A DNA stretch of 64,000 bases from Verrucomicrobiaceae bacterium (GCA_947458455.1 CANGYJ010000009.1:124001-188000); one strand, 5' to 3'. Counted from the first letter of the stretch, positions 42,922 to 52,500 are shown. Translations and numbers: made by a program. The notes: a model not told the origin generated them from the letters alone.

Positions 42922-44131
42922 ACCCACCTCCGAGCTACTGCTCCCCGGTGCCTCCGTCTGGCAAAGCTGGACCGGCATCGATGGCGAGCTGTGCCAACAG
43001 AGCGGCGAATTCACCGCCGATGGCAGCCGCTTTGGCAAAGACGCCACGCGCCGCGTGCTCGCCCTGCCTTCCACGCACTTCTGGGTGCTGCCCGCCTGGC
43101 TCAAAGGCGAGACCGAGCACCTCCGCAGCATGGCGCTGCTCCATCTCGAACGCATGGGCGTGAAAACAAACGAGGACGAGGCCAGCGTGCAGGTGCGCAG
43201 CATCGCCGGCAAGGAAGGCGCGAACCTCGCCCGCATCCTCGCACTCAAAGATCAGCCCGTGCCGCTGAGTGATACGACCTACCTTCCTGATGAGGTCACG
43301 CATCACTCGCTGTGCTACCCGATGGTGCAAAACAGCATCACGCTCTTCCGCGAACTCGGCCGTCTCGTCGTCGCCATCACCACTGGCTCGCAGCTCATTT
43401 ACTGCGCTCCACTATCCTCCACGCGTCTCGATGACCATGCGCTCGCCGAGCTGAACAACATCTGCCTCCAGCTCAGCTTTCAGGGCGTGCTCGCCCGCCT
43501 CGAAAGCATCGTGCTATGGATCGACGAGGGCGACCTCGGCAAGATCCAGCGCATCACCGGCCTCGCGCCCTTCCGCTGTGAAATGCCCGCGCCCACCATG
43601 CCGGAGCGCGGTGCGAGCCTGCTCATGCCGGAGGAGCTCGTGCTCGAACGTCAGCGCCAGGGCACACGCTCACGCACGCGCTTCCTCGCGATGAGCTTTG
43701 GCGCTGCTGCTGCCGCCGCCATCGCTCTCGTGGCCACGCTCACCGCCTTCGCTTTGAAGGAGCGGAACATGCTGCGTGAAAAAGTGGCCGAGCTGATGCC
43801 GCGTGCCTCACGCGTCATGGATCACAAGCGTGCGTGGATGGAGGCCGCGCCCGCCGTCGATCGTTCCGCGTGGCCGCAGCAGATGCTCATGCATTGCATG
43901 GAGCCGGAATCGTCCAAAGAAGTCCTGCTCACGCATTGGGAATGGACGCCCGAGATGCTTTGCCTCATGGGCCGCATGCCCAGCGCCTCTCTCGCGCTCG
44001 AATACACCCAGGCGCTGAAAGAAAGCGAAGCGCTCACCCACTTCGGCATCGATGGTCCGCCACCGCTCATCGCCGGTGATCAAAGCGCCACCTTTGAAAT
44101 GAAAGGAGGAGTCGCCCATGAAGAAGAGTGA
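42905..44131 (+). CDS. GspL-like inner-membrane assembly protein
   Basis: 408 residues from the ATG at 42905. A cytoplasmic N-terminal domain of about 245 residues (ALPSTHFWVLPAWLKGETEH, RELGRLVVAITTGSQLIYC) resembles the actin-like part of GspL/PilM. One membrane helix (about 255-280, AAAAAAIALVATLTAFAL) precedes a coiled segment and a periplasmic domain. It would couple GspE/F to the pseudopilins. Identification rests on order and architecture. Overlaps gspK and the next gene. Confidence 0.65.
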   Translation: MAKTRKPTSELLLPGASVWQSWTGIDGELCQQSGEFTADGSRFGKDATRRVLALPSTHFWVLPAWLKGETEHLRSMALLHLERMGVKTNEDEASVQVRSIAGKEGANLARILALKDQPVPLSDTTYLPDEVTHHSLCYPMVQNSITLFRELGRLVVAITTGSQLIYCAPLSSTRLDDHALAELNNICLQLSFQGVLARLESIVLWIDEGDLGKIQRITGLAPFRCEMPAPTMPERGASLLMPEELVLERQRQGTRSRTRFLAMSFGAAAAAAIALVATLTAFALKERNMLREKVAELMPRASRVMDHKRAWMEAAPAVDRSAWPQQMLMHCMEPESSKEVLLTHWEWTPEMLCLMGRMPSASLALEYTQALKESEALTHFGIDGPPPLIAGDQSATFEMKGGVAHEEE

Positions 44132-44699
44132 AAAAGTCCTCCTCGGCATCTTCGCCGTCATCTTCATCGGCGTCGCCCTCATCGGCGGCGGCGCATTCGC
44201 CTTCCGCGCCTACTTCGAGGTCCAGGACGAGGTCGAGCTACTGCGGGGTCGCCTCGGCTCGATGAACATCGCCGTTTCTCAAGGCACCGAGTGGGCTGAA
44301 AAGAACACCTGGCTTGAAGAAAACGCCCCCGGCTTCACCAGCAACAAGGACGCTAGCGCCAAGCTGCTCGAAACCGTCACCGCCGCCGCGCAACAGCACG
44401 ATCTCACCATCGGCGGCACCGAACTCCTCGAACACACCCGCGCTATCGGCACCGATGGCTTGCCCGTCGAAGACGAAGAGGAGAGCCACTTCGAGAAAGC
44501 CAGCATCAAGACCACCCTCACCGGCGTCAGCGAGCAGGCCTTTTTTACCTGGCTGCACACGCTGCAGCAGCCGAAGAGCTTCATCGGCATCACCCGCCTC
44601 CAGATCAACCCCGCCGGCTCGAACAAGACCATCAACGCCGAGGTCGAGTTCACCCAGTTCTACCACGAGAAGAGCGTGCCGAAGGTCACCAAGAATTGA
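44118..44699 (+). CDS. GspM/PilO-like inner-membrane protein
   Basis: 193 residues. A membrane helix at 8-30 (LLGIFAVIFIGVALIGGGAFAF), a coiled segment, then a ferredoxin-like domain with TGVSEQAFFTWLHTLQQPKSFIGITRLQINPAG, characteristic of PilO/GspM. It is the expected partner of the preceding GspL-like protein. The start overlaps the upstream gene by 14 bp, so translation is coupled. Confidence 0.65.
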   Translation: MKKSEKVLLGIFAVIFIGVALIGGGAFAFRAYFEVQDEVELLRGRLGSMNIAVSQGTEWAEKNTWLEENAPGFTSNKDASAKLLETVTAAAQQHDLTIGGTELLEHTRAIGTDGLPVEDEEESHFEKASIKTTLTGVSEQAFFTWLHTLQQPKSFIGITRLQINPAGSNKTINAEVEFTQFYHEKSVPKVTKN

Positions 44700-44731
44700 T
44701 TTATGATTTACGATCTACGATTTATGATTTG
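44699..44731. repeat. Short ATTTATGATTTACGATCTACG repeat (R4) at the operon's last junction
   Basis: tttatgatttacgatctacg is followed by atttatgattt directly after the GspM stop. It provides two possible start codons (44696 TTG and 44703 ATG) of the last gene. Confidence 0.6.
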
Positions 44732-45422
44732 GGCCGTCATTGCGGTCAATCTGGTCCATGCGGTCCCCGCCGCAGAACCCGTCGAGTTCCCCAAACTCGA
44801 AGCCTACGCCTTCCTCTGGCAGCGCAGCCTTTTCACCACCAAGGACCTCCCCGCGCCCGATGCGCCTGCCGGACCGAGCTTCGCAGACAACCTCAGCCTC
44901 TCCGGCGTGTATGAGCTTCAAGGAGAGGTCGTCGCGCTCATCGTGGACAAAACGACCTCGCAGGTCTTCCAGGCCAAAATCGGCTCCGAGAACGAGATCG
45001 GCGTCAAAGTGCGAAAGATCGACGGCGAGATCACCAGCGCCAAAATCCGCGTGCAGCTCCAAAAAGGCGATCAAGTCGGCTGGGTGACCCTTTCCGATGG
45101 CATCGGTGCCCCTTCTGAAACCATCGCGCCCGCTGGCGTCCCTGCCGTGGCCCAACCCGGCCTGCAAACCCGCCAGATGCCCGCTCCCGCCGCGGCTTCC
45201 GCCGGTCTTTTGCTGCCTCCGAATGCCCCCGCCGCTCTCCGCGGAGACATCCCGCAGATCCCCACCATCACGCCCGAATCCACGCCGCCGATGAACCGCC
45301 GCCTTTCGATGCCCGCGCCTTCCCCGACGATCCCCCAAAGCCCGCCCCCCAGCGCCCCGCCACCTCCCGTCGCCGTGCCACCCGCCCAGCAAGTCGATGG
45401 CATCCCGCTGCCACCGCCGTGA
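44703..45422 (+). CDS. Exported proline-rich protein ending the secretion operon (possible GspC-like adapter)
   Basis: 239 residues. MIYDLRFMIWAVIAVNLVHAVPAA acts as a signal peptide, but its first residues come from the R4 repeat. Residues 45-115 (LSGVYELQGEVVALIVDKTT, KVRKIDGEITSAKIRVQLQKGD) form a small beta-domain similar in plan to the homology region of GspC/PilP, and the last 90 residues are Pro/Ala-rich, ending in PLPPP. A role linking the assembly platform to a secretin is an inference from position. Confidence 0.5.
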   Translation: MIYDLRFMIWAVIAVNLVHAVPAAEPVEFPKLEAYAFLWQRSLFTTKDLPAPDAPAGPSFADNLSLSGVYELQGEVVALIVDKTTSQVFQAKIGSENEIGVKVRKIDGEITSAKIRVQLQKGDQVGWVTLSDGIGAPSETIAPAGVPAVAQPGLQTRQMPAPAAASAGLLLPPNAPAALRGDIPQIPTITPESTPPMNRRLSMPAPSPTIPQSPPPSAPPPPVAVPPAQQVDGIPLPPP

Positions 45423-45491
45423 GGGGCTATCTTGTCGGCCCGCTGGTGCTTTTGGATATTATTGATTAGGCCAACCTCATTATGAATCGGT

Positions 45492-46367
45492 CTATTGCCC
45501 AAGTTTGGGAATCTTATTGAGTAAAGCAGGTGGCAGCATTGGCTTCTCTGCAATCTGCGTCAGGTGTTTCACCAGCATCTCCATTTCGACTGTATCCAAA
45601 TAGGGTGCCAGCCTTTGCTTAACATCATTCACATAAGTCATTTTTTCCTGAGTGGTCGCATGAGGGTTATTGAACACATAAATGGGATTACCTTGGCGGG
45701 CTTGGTACAGAGCGTCGATCACGGCTGCTTCCTTCTGCTCGGTAAATCGCGCCGATTTATTGCCTAGTGCTAGTTTGAATTCCTGCGTTCTTTTGCGCTC
45801 TTGTAATGTACTCTGCCAATATTTGATTCGATTGTAGTTCTCATCACCCACCGCTGTTTTGAGATCAGATGTCTGTTGGCTAATCTGGGCAGAATTAGCT
45901 GCGCCTTGGTCCGCATGTTTAATAGCTTCTGGCCTTGCGAGTGACAAGGCCATCTCTGATTTAAGCATTTGAAATACTTCCTCACTGAGGTCGTCAGATA
46001 ATCCAAGCGATTTCAAGAAGGCCAGATAGTCAGCCTTGTTTCTATACATATGAACATGAGCTATATTGGAGATATCGCCTGATTTCACAGCATTAATTAG
46101 AGGAAGAACCTTAGCGTAGTCGCTCCTCGCTTTGGCCATTATCCGGGCGTTTTTAGCTTCAGGTGTCTCTATCGCCGCCTTGGAAATGGTCTGAGTCGTT
46201 GAGATTGGCGCAGAGAGCTTTGCCTGACTGTTTGAATTGTCAGAATCACTTTTCAACTCAACACTCTCTTCAGTTCCATTGTTAAGTCCATCAATGTGTC
46301 CTTGTAAGATCGAAAAAGCACACACGAACAACCCAATTCCCATTAGGATTAGCAGCTTGGTTTTCAT
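45492..46367 (-). CDS. Membrane-anchored hypothetical protein in AT-richer DNA
   Basis: 291 residues from the ATG at 46367. An N-terminal hydrophobic segment (MKTKLLILMGIGLFVCAFSI) acts as signal or anchor, then a Ser/Asn-rich linker and a helical domain (DYAKVLPLINAVKSGDI, LSDDLSEEVFQMLKSEMALS, NRIKYWQSTLQERKRTQEF). I do not recognise the family. Codon use and base content differ visibly from the neighbours, as for the next gene. A perfect 34-bp palindrome lies 40 bp before its start. Confidence 0.55.
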   Translation of the reverse strand: MKTKLLILMGIGLFVCAFSILQGHIDGLNNGTEESVELKSDSDNSNSQAKLSAPISTTQTISKAAIETPEAKNARIMAKARSDYAKVLPLINAVKSGDISNIAHVHMYRNKADYLAFLKSLGLSDDLSEEVFQMLKSEMALSLARPEAIKHADQGAANSAQISQQTSDLKTAVGDENYNRIKYWQSTLQERKRTQEFKLALGNKSARFTEQKEAAVIDALYQARQGNPIYVFNNPHATTQEKMTYVNDVKQRLAPYLDTVEMEMLVKHLTQIAEKPMLPPALLNKIPKLGQ

Positions 46368-46405
46368 GAATTTCAAAGATGTGGATATTCTCTGTCGTAT
46401 CAATT

Positions 46406-46439
46406 AGCGCCGTGTTACACGCGCGTGTAACACGGCGCT
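46406..46439. promoter_or_regulatory. Perfect 34-bp palindrome
   Basis: Two 17-base arms (46406-46422 and 46423-46439; agcgccgtgttacacgc and its complement) meet with no spacer. It lies between two minus-strand genes, 13 bp past the end of one and 39 bp before the start of the other. It has no T-run on either side, so it is either an operator or a hairpin between cistrons. Confidence 0.6.
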
Positions 46440-46451
46440 GGCATTTCGACT

Positions 46452-47117
46452 TTACATGTTTTGTAAATCTTGGATCTGCTGCTGAAGTGCTTCAATTTGT
46501 TGATTATTTGAATCAATCTGCTGCTGAATTTGATCAAGTTGCTGTTGAATGTTTGTCACATCTTGTGAGAAGGCGTTTACTGCATTCTCAAATCCAACAT
46601 AGGCTACTTCTACATCAGCAAGAATTTGGGACTGAAGTTCCATATTGAAAGTTACGGCCGCCATAGCTTGAAGGATTCCATCAGCCTGACTCGCTAGCTG
46701 TGCAGAATCATCAAAATATGAAGGCGATTCTGGATCCAAGCTAGCCATCGCAGAGGCATTATCGGCTAATGCTTGGGTTAGGCCTGCTAGCTCCGACTCG
46801 AGGGCTTGAAGAGCGCCAGACGCAATCACAAATGCTTCGGCCGACGCTGCCAAACCTGCTTGTTCCTCGGCAAGGTCTGCTTGAGCATCGGCTAGTTGCT
46901 CTAGGAGCGGCGCTTTGGCAGCGGCCAGTTCTTCATTAGCATTTTGTAATGCAGAAATCTGTGATTGAAGGTCCTCGACTGACTGCGAGTTGCCAACATT
47001 GGGCAGCATCAATAAGAGTCCAAATAGCAGGATGAATACAGTTGAGGATACGTTTTGCATCCAACCGCATTTAACTAAATCTTGTGACCCGATTAGCTTG
47101 GTTTGGTATGTTTTCAT
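46452..47117 (-). CDS. Exported coiled-coil protein
   Basis: 221 residues from 47117, or 202 from the ATG at 47060, which places the signal peptide (STVFILLFGLLLMLPNVGNS) directly at the N-terminus. The mature part is coiled coil: VEDLQSQISALQNANEELAA at the start and a Gln-rich end (NIQQQLDQIQQQIDSNNQQI, then EALQQQIQDLQNM). No enzyme domain. Resembles exported spacer or lipoprotein-like coiled coils. It may be transcribed with the next gene, 84 bp on. Confidence 0.6.
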   Translation of the reverse strand: MKTYQTKLIGSQDLVKCGWMQNVSSTVFILLFGLLLMLPNVGNSQSVEDLQSQISALQNANEELAAAKAPLLEQLADAQADLAEEQAGLAASAEAFVIASGALQALESELAGLTQALADNASAMASLDPESPSYFDDSAQLASQADGILQAMAAVTFNMELQSQILADVEVAYVGFENAVNAFSQDVTNIQQQLDQIQQQIDSNNQQIEALQQQIQDLQNM

Positions 47118-47296
47118 ATGTTTGTGTTTGTGTTTTCGCGTGTTGCATTTTTCTGGGGGTAAAGGCTCGTTTGTGTGTGTTTGGAGTGAAATTTAAAACT
47201 GCATATAATCACTCAGGCCTTATTTCACCACTGACTGAACTAACCTTCGTCCAAGTGTTAGATGGCTGATTTTTCCATTCGTGAGAGCTGCGGAAA

Positions 47297-47443
47297 ATGT
47301 ATCGTGTCAGTATAGTCTGGCGCAGCATCGAAGGTGAGAATGCCCCATTCTTTTTCATAGACGCGGCACACATAGATTTCGCACTGATCGAGAAGCTTGA
47401 AGAAGTTATGCACGCGTTAGCAGACTTGCACCCGAACATCTGA
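47297..47443 (+). CDS. Possible small protein or decayed gene, 48 residues
   Basis: An ATG frame reads MYRVSIVWRSIEGENAPFFF and ends DLHPNI at a TGA; the same frame then stays open for another 53 codons to 47605. The composition looks protein-like (IDAAHIDFALIEKLEEVMHA), but there is no similarity I can name. The rest of 47118-47921 shows no convincing gene. The short ORF could be real, an interrupted gene, or chance. Confidence 0.25.
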   Translation: MYRVSIVWRSIEGENAPFFFIDAAHIDFALIEKLEEVMHALADLHPNI

Positions 47444-47921
47444 AATGGTGTAGCGGTGTCCGAAGTAGTATCAACAGAACCTAGGACGCTCAAATACCAA
47501 CGTGGAGCACAGTCTAAAACGTCATCAAAGATACAAACGAACTTTTCTGTGAACGAGCCGCTTTACAACTTTCGGCTCTCTGCCTTCTACGCGGTAAATT
47601 ACTGAATTGAAGCTCAAGAGCTTTTCCCAGCAATACTCTTCTCTCATCCAGGTAGTTAGCCGGGGTGTGCATTGGCCATGAGAGGTTGGTCTGCATGATT
47701 TTTGCGAGGAATTACTTTCATATAATTCGGAGCGTGGGTTTTCGTATATGTTTTTTTGACTACTGTTTATTCACAGATGTTACTGCTGCATAAGTCCGCC
47801 ATATCATGGGGGCGTTTCATACGCTCTTCGGCCTACGCCCTCAGTCCTTTTCAAAATACGTAGGTCTGCCGCTCTTTTCGGCCCATTGCCAAGCCAACAA
47901 GACCATTTACACTCGCCGTCG

Positions 47922-49235
47922 ATGACCAACCGCCGCCATTTCATCACTGCCAGCGCTGCCGCGCTCACTTTGCCGTCGTTTCATCTCTTCAGTGCTGATG
48001 CGAACAAAACGTATCGCACCGCCATCATCGGCTCCGGCTGGTGGGGGATGAACATCTTGCGCGAGGCCATCGCCAGCCGCCGCATCAAGGTCTGCGCCGT
48101 GTGCGATGTGCATGAGGACGTGGTCTCGAATGCCGCTGATGAGATCAACGGCCTCAACGGTGATGACCCGAAGACCTACCAGGACTTCCGCGACATGCTG
48201 ACGAAGGAAAAGCCGGAGATCGTCATCATCGCCACGCCGGATCACTGGCATGCGCTGCAAACCATCGCCTGCTGCCAGGCCGGGGCGCATGTGCTCGTCG
48301 AAAAACCCACCGGGCACACCATCGGCGAAAGCCAGGCGATGGTCAAAGCCGCCCGCGAGGCTGGCGTGGTCGTGCAGGTGGGCCTTCACCGCCGCATCGG
48401 CCCGCATCACGTCGAGGCGATGAACTTCCTCAAATCCGGTGCCGTGGGCAAAGTGGGCATGGTGCGTGTCTTTGCGCATAGCAAAGGCGGCCACGAAGAG
48501 CCCCGACCAAACAGCCAAGTGCCCGAAGGCATGGATTGGGACCTGTGGTGCGGCCCGGCTCCTTTGCGTCCCTTCAACACCAAGCTGCACCCCGGCGGCT
48601 GGCGGAACTTCCTCGACTACGCCAACGGTACGATGGGCGACTGGGGCGTTCACTGGCTTGACCAGATCCTCTGGTGGAGCGGTGAGAAAGGCCCGAAAAA
48701 AGTTTTCTGCACCGGCGGGCGCAACATCGCCGGCCCCGCCGTGCTCAATGAGAAGGAACAGACCACCGACTCACCGGATCATCAGGTGGCCACCTTTGAG
48801 TTCGAGCAGTTCACCGCCGTGTGGGAGCATCGCAAATTCGCCGGCAACGACAGCGAGAAGCACGGCATCGGCGCCTACTTCTACGGCGAGAAAGGCGTGC
48901 TTCACATCGGCTGGCGCGACGGCTGGACCTTTCACCCCGCGAATCCGAAGGACGGCGAGAAACACGGCAATCACCAGCTTCAAGAGCCCGACGGTCATAA
49001 CATCGCCCTGCTGTGGGCCGACTTCATCGACGCCATCGACAAGAAGCGTAAACCGGTGGCCGACATCGAAAGCGCCCACCGTTCTTCCTGCCTGCCCATG
49101 CTCGGCATGCTCAGCTACAAAGCCGGCCGCAGCATCCAATGGGACGCCGACAAAGAACAAATCATCGGCGATGCCGAAGCCTCCAAACTCCTCCGCCGCG
49201 AGTATCGCGGCGAGTGGAAGTATCCCGAGTCGTAA
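47922..49235 (+). CDS. Exported Gfo/Idh/MocA-family oxidoreductase (second copy)
   Basis: 437 residues from the ATG at 47922. The Tat-like signal begins MTNRRHFITASAAALTLPSF. The nucleotide-binding site is TAIIGSGWWGMNIL, with ATPDHWHALQ and the catalytic lysine motif LVEKPTGHTIGE. C-terminal domain strands include GDWGVHWLDQILWW. It shares the family with the gene at 16771 but is clearly divergent. Substrate unknown, probably a sugar or cyclitol. Confidence 0.85.
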   Translation: MTNRRHFITASAAALTLPSFHLFSADANKTYRTAIIGSGWWGMNILREAIASRRIKVCAVCDVHEDVVSNAADEINGLNGDDPKTYQDFRDMLTKEKPEIVIIATPDHWHALQTIACCQAGAHVLVEKPTGHTIGESQAMVKAAREAGVVVQVGLHRRIGPHHVEAMNFLKSGAVGKVGMVRVFAHSKGGHEEPRPNSQVPEGMDWDLWCGPAPLRPFNTKLHPGGWRNFLDYANGTMGDWGVHWLDQILWWSGEKGPKKVFCTGGRNIAGPAVLNEKEQTTDSPDHQVATFEFEQFTAVWEHRKFAGNDSEKHGIGAYFYGEKGVLHIGWRDGWTFHPANPKDGEKHGNHQLQEPDGHNIALLWADFIDAIDKKRKPVADIESAHRSSCLPMLGMLSYKAGRSIQWDADKEQIIGDAEASKLLRREYRGEWKYPES

Positions 49236-49358
49236 GCCCTTCATGACGAGCCAGGGGCTCGGGAAGTATTCCAGAGCTTTAACTCGCATTTCTCACCCCC
49301 AGGTACCTGGGGGCGTTGATTGAAACAACGAACACGCCGAGCAGGGCGGTGATGAGCT

Positions 49359-49422
49359 TGTAGTTCGGCCTTTAGGCCGTGCTTGGACACTCCTGCGCGG
49401 GCTAAAGCCCGAACTACGAACA
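49359..49422. repeat. Dispersed inverted repeat, family R3, copy 2
   Basis: Opens with gtagttcggcctttaggccg and closes with cgggctaaagcccgaactac; its reverse complement matches copy 1 at 30023-30088 over almost its entire length. The rest of 49236-49544 holds no gene. Confidence 0.85.
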
Positions 49423-49510
49423 TCCTGCGGGCGATGATGGGCGATTCGTGGACGCCGAGGCGGAAGAGCACGGTGAGGGCTGCTGCGAAGCCGCCAAGCG
49501 AACTGCTGGA

Positions 49511-49548
49511 GTACATTTGTCATTCGCCATTCTGGTTTCGTCATTTAC
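49511..49548. repeat. R2-family fragment at the 3' end of the large exported gene
   Basis: tttgtcattcgccattctgg and tttcgtcattta. On the minus strand it reads taaatgacgaa, so it starts at the stop codon of the gene at 49545-52667. Confidence 0.65.
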
Positions 49549-52500
49549 TCCACCACCATCTCGCCCTTCATGACGAGCCAGTGGCCGGGGAAGGTGCAGA
49601 TGTAGGGGTATTTACCTTTTTCGGTGGGGGCGGTGAAGCGGAGGGTCTCGCTGTCGCCTTGGTTGAGCATCTGGGTCTTGTGCAGAATCTGCGGGGAGTC
49701 GGGGATGAAGCCTTTGGCGAAGCCGTCGGGCGTTTTGGCCATTTCGTTGCCGGCCATGCCGACTTCGTCCGCCGCGCCGGGCTGGACGATGAGGAGATTG
49801 TGCGGGGTGACGTCGGGATTTTCGAAAACGAGCTTCACGGGGGCTCCGGGGGCCACTTGGAAGGAGCGCAGGTCGTAGAGCAGGCGCTCGGGGATGGTCC
49901 TGATGGTGATGGTTTGCAGGCCGGGCTGCGCGTCGAAGGGGTTCGGCGGCTCGGGCTTCTTCTTTTTCGCCATGAGGGCGGGCTTGGTGGGCTCGCTGTC
50001 TTTGAGGAACTTTTCGAGCTCGGGATGCTTCTGCCGGAAGGCGGTGTTGCCCTTCCAAAGCGGCTGCAGCGTGTGGCTGTCGAGCGAGGTGCGCAGCGCG
50101 TAGGTGAGGTAAGGGTCCATCGGGTGCTTCAGCAGATTGAGCGCGGCCTCCAAGGCCTCCGGCGTGCCGATGTAACTCGCCGCGATGGCCGCTTCGAGGC
50201 GCACTAGGCCGCTGGGGTCGTTGGTGAATTTTGACAAAGCATTCGCGGCTCCTTTCGCGCCATCTAGATGACTTGAGTGGATTGCGCTCCAGCGGAAGCA
50301 ACGCGCAGCCGTGGCACGAGCATGGACATCAGTGCTACTCGTCAAAGCTAAATGGCAATTGAAGAGAGCCATTGTTAATTCTGTCCCAAGAGTTGCTGAC
50401 TTAATCAGAAGAGATTGTGACTCGCTCAGGTTGGTAAAGTTTTGGGTGAGCCATTCGAGTTCAGCAACTAGCGCCATGTCCATTTTTCGGGAATCGGCCG
50501 ACGCTTTATTGATCGCAGCCGTTACTGCATTCACATCCCTCTCCCTCAACTCCACCTTCGCGCGATAGCGCGTGCGGTAGTTCTCGCTCTTCAGCAGGTC
50601 GAGCAGCTCGGGGATGCTCGCTCCGGCGATTTTTGGTGCGGCTTCGAGTTTTTGATCCTTCGCGGTGATGCGCCAGATGCGGCCGGATTTTTTGTCGCGC
50701 CGGGTGTCGCGGAGGGAGTATTGGGCGTGGCCTTTGACGGGGTTGTACCAGTCGGCGATGTACATCGCGCCGTCGGGGCCTTGCTGGATGTCCACGGGGA
50801 TGAAGCTCAAATTCGTGCTCTGGAAGACGATGCCGACTTTCTTTTCCTCGAAGTGCGTGTCGTGCTCCACCCACTCGTGCAGCTCGACTTCGTTGGTGGG
50901 CTTGTAGCGCACGCGCATGAAGTGTTTTTTGTCGCGCAGCTCCTTCGGCCAGTGGCTGCTGGTGAGGAATTCCTGGCCGCAGGTGCCGCTGTAGGCGGGG
51001 AAGTAGTTGCCGGCAGGCACGTGGATGTCGGGATAGGGCGCATTGAGCGCGTGCACGGCGCTGGCGAAGACGGGATGGCTGCCGACGTGGAAGCCCCAGT
51101 CGTCGAAGGTGATGCCCCAGGGGTTCGTGCTCAGGTAACTGCCAAAGGCGAGCAGGCGACCAGTGGCGGGCGTGTAGCGGAAGAAGCTGCTCTCGCGGGC
51201 ACGGACGGGGCCGTAGGGCGTCTCGACCTGGCTGTGATGGAAGATGCTCTCGCGGAAGATGAGATCGCCCTCGGGGCTCCAGACGAAGTCGTGCAGCGCG
51301 TGGTGGCTGTCCTCGGTGCCGAAGCCGGTGAGGAGTTTTTCGCGGTGGTCGGCCTTGCCGTCGCCATCGGTGTCTTTGAGGAAGGTCAGATGCGGCTGGT
51401 CGGAGACGAAGACGCCGCCATTGCCGAACTCAAAGCTGAGCGGGATGGCGAGCTTGTCGGCCCACACGCTGCATTTGTCGGCGCGGTGGTCGCCATTCGT
51501 GTCTTCGAGGATGAGGATCTTGTCCTGCGGCGCCTCGCCCGGCATGATTTGCGGGTAGGTGGTGCTCGTGCTGACCCACAGGCGGCCTTCGCCATCGAAT
51601 CGAATGGCGATGGGCTTCACGAAGAGTTCTGGAAAGTCTTCTTCGCTGGCGAAGAGGCTGACTTCGAAGCGCGGGTCGATTTTGAAGGCTTTCAGTTCAT
51701 CGGCGGGAGAGACCCATTCGTTGATGGGGCGGTCTCCGGTGATGACGGGGAGTGGGTCGGTGCGGGAGTCGTCTGGGGGGACCGGATTGACCTGATTGAC
51801 TGGATTGACGGATGCCCAAATGGCCTCATCTCGTGCTTTGGTCATCTGGAGGAGCTTCTTGAGCTCTCCGGGGAAATTCACAACGCCGTAGGGCTCCATG
51901 CGGCCGCCTTTGATGTAGTAGTAGTTCAGCGGGCGGTAGTGCTGGAAGAACTTGTCCTCCTTTTCGACGACGGCGGCACGGACGGCTTCGTTGAGCTTCG
52001 GCGGGGTTTCTTGCGTGAGCTGGTTGTAGAGGCGCTCGGAGAAGAGGCGGTAGCCTTGGGTGTTGAGGTGGACGCCGTTGGTGGTGTAGTACGAGGTTTC
52101 AACTCGTTCAGTCACGGGTTGAAAACCCGTGCTACGAACGTCCGCAAAGGCCACTTTCTCGGCCGCAGCGACCTTTGCCATCGCATCGGAGTACCTCTCG
52201 ATCTGGGCATTGAGATGCTCGTGGGGCTTTTCGGCGGCGGTGGGGCTGACGAGGACGATTTTCGGCTCGGAGGTGCCGTTGTAGCGGTGGGCCTTCAGCT
52301 CGATGAGGAAGGCTTTGAGGAGCGTCTCGAACTCGGCGAGGCCCTTTTCGCCTTTGAAGCTCTCGTTGAAGCCAAAGGCGGCGAGGATGACGTCGGCCTT
52401 ATGCTCGGTGAGGTGTTGGTTGAGGCTGCCAAAGCCATCGGGGCGGGGGCGCAGGGACACTTCATCGGCGGACCAGCTCAGGTTGCGGAAGACGAGCTTC

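Noticed and set aside
47209-47493. 94-residue minus-strand frame
   Set aside because: Ser/Thr-rich composition typical of a shadow; the opposite strand has the more protein-like short frame.
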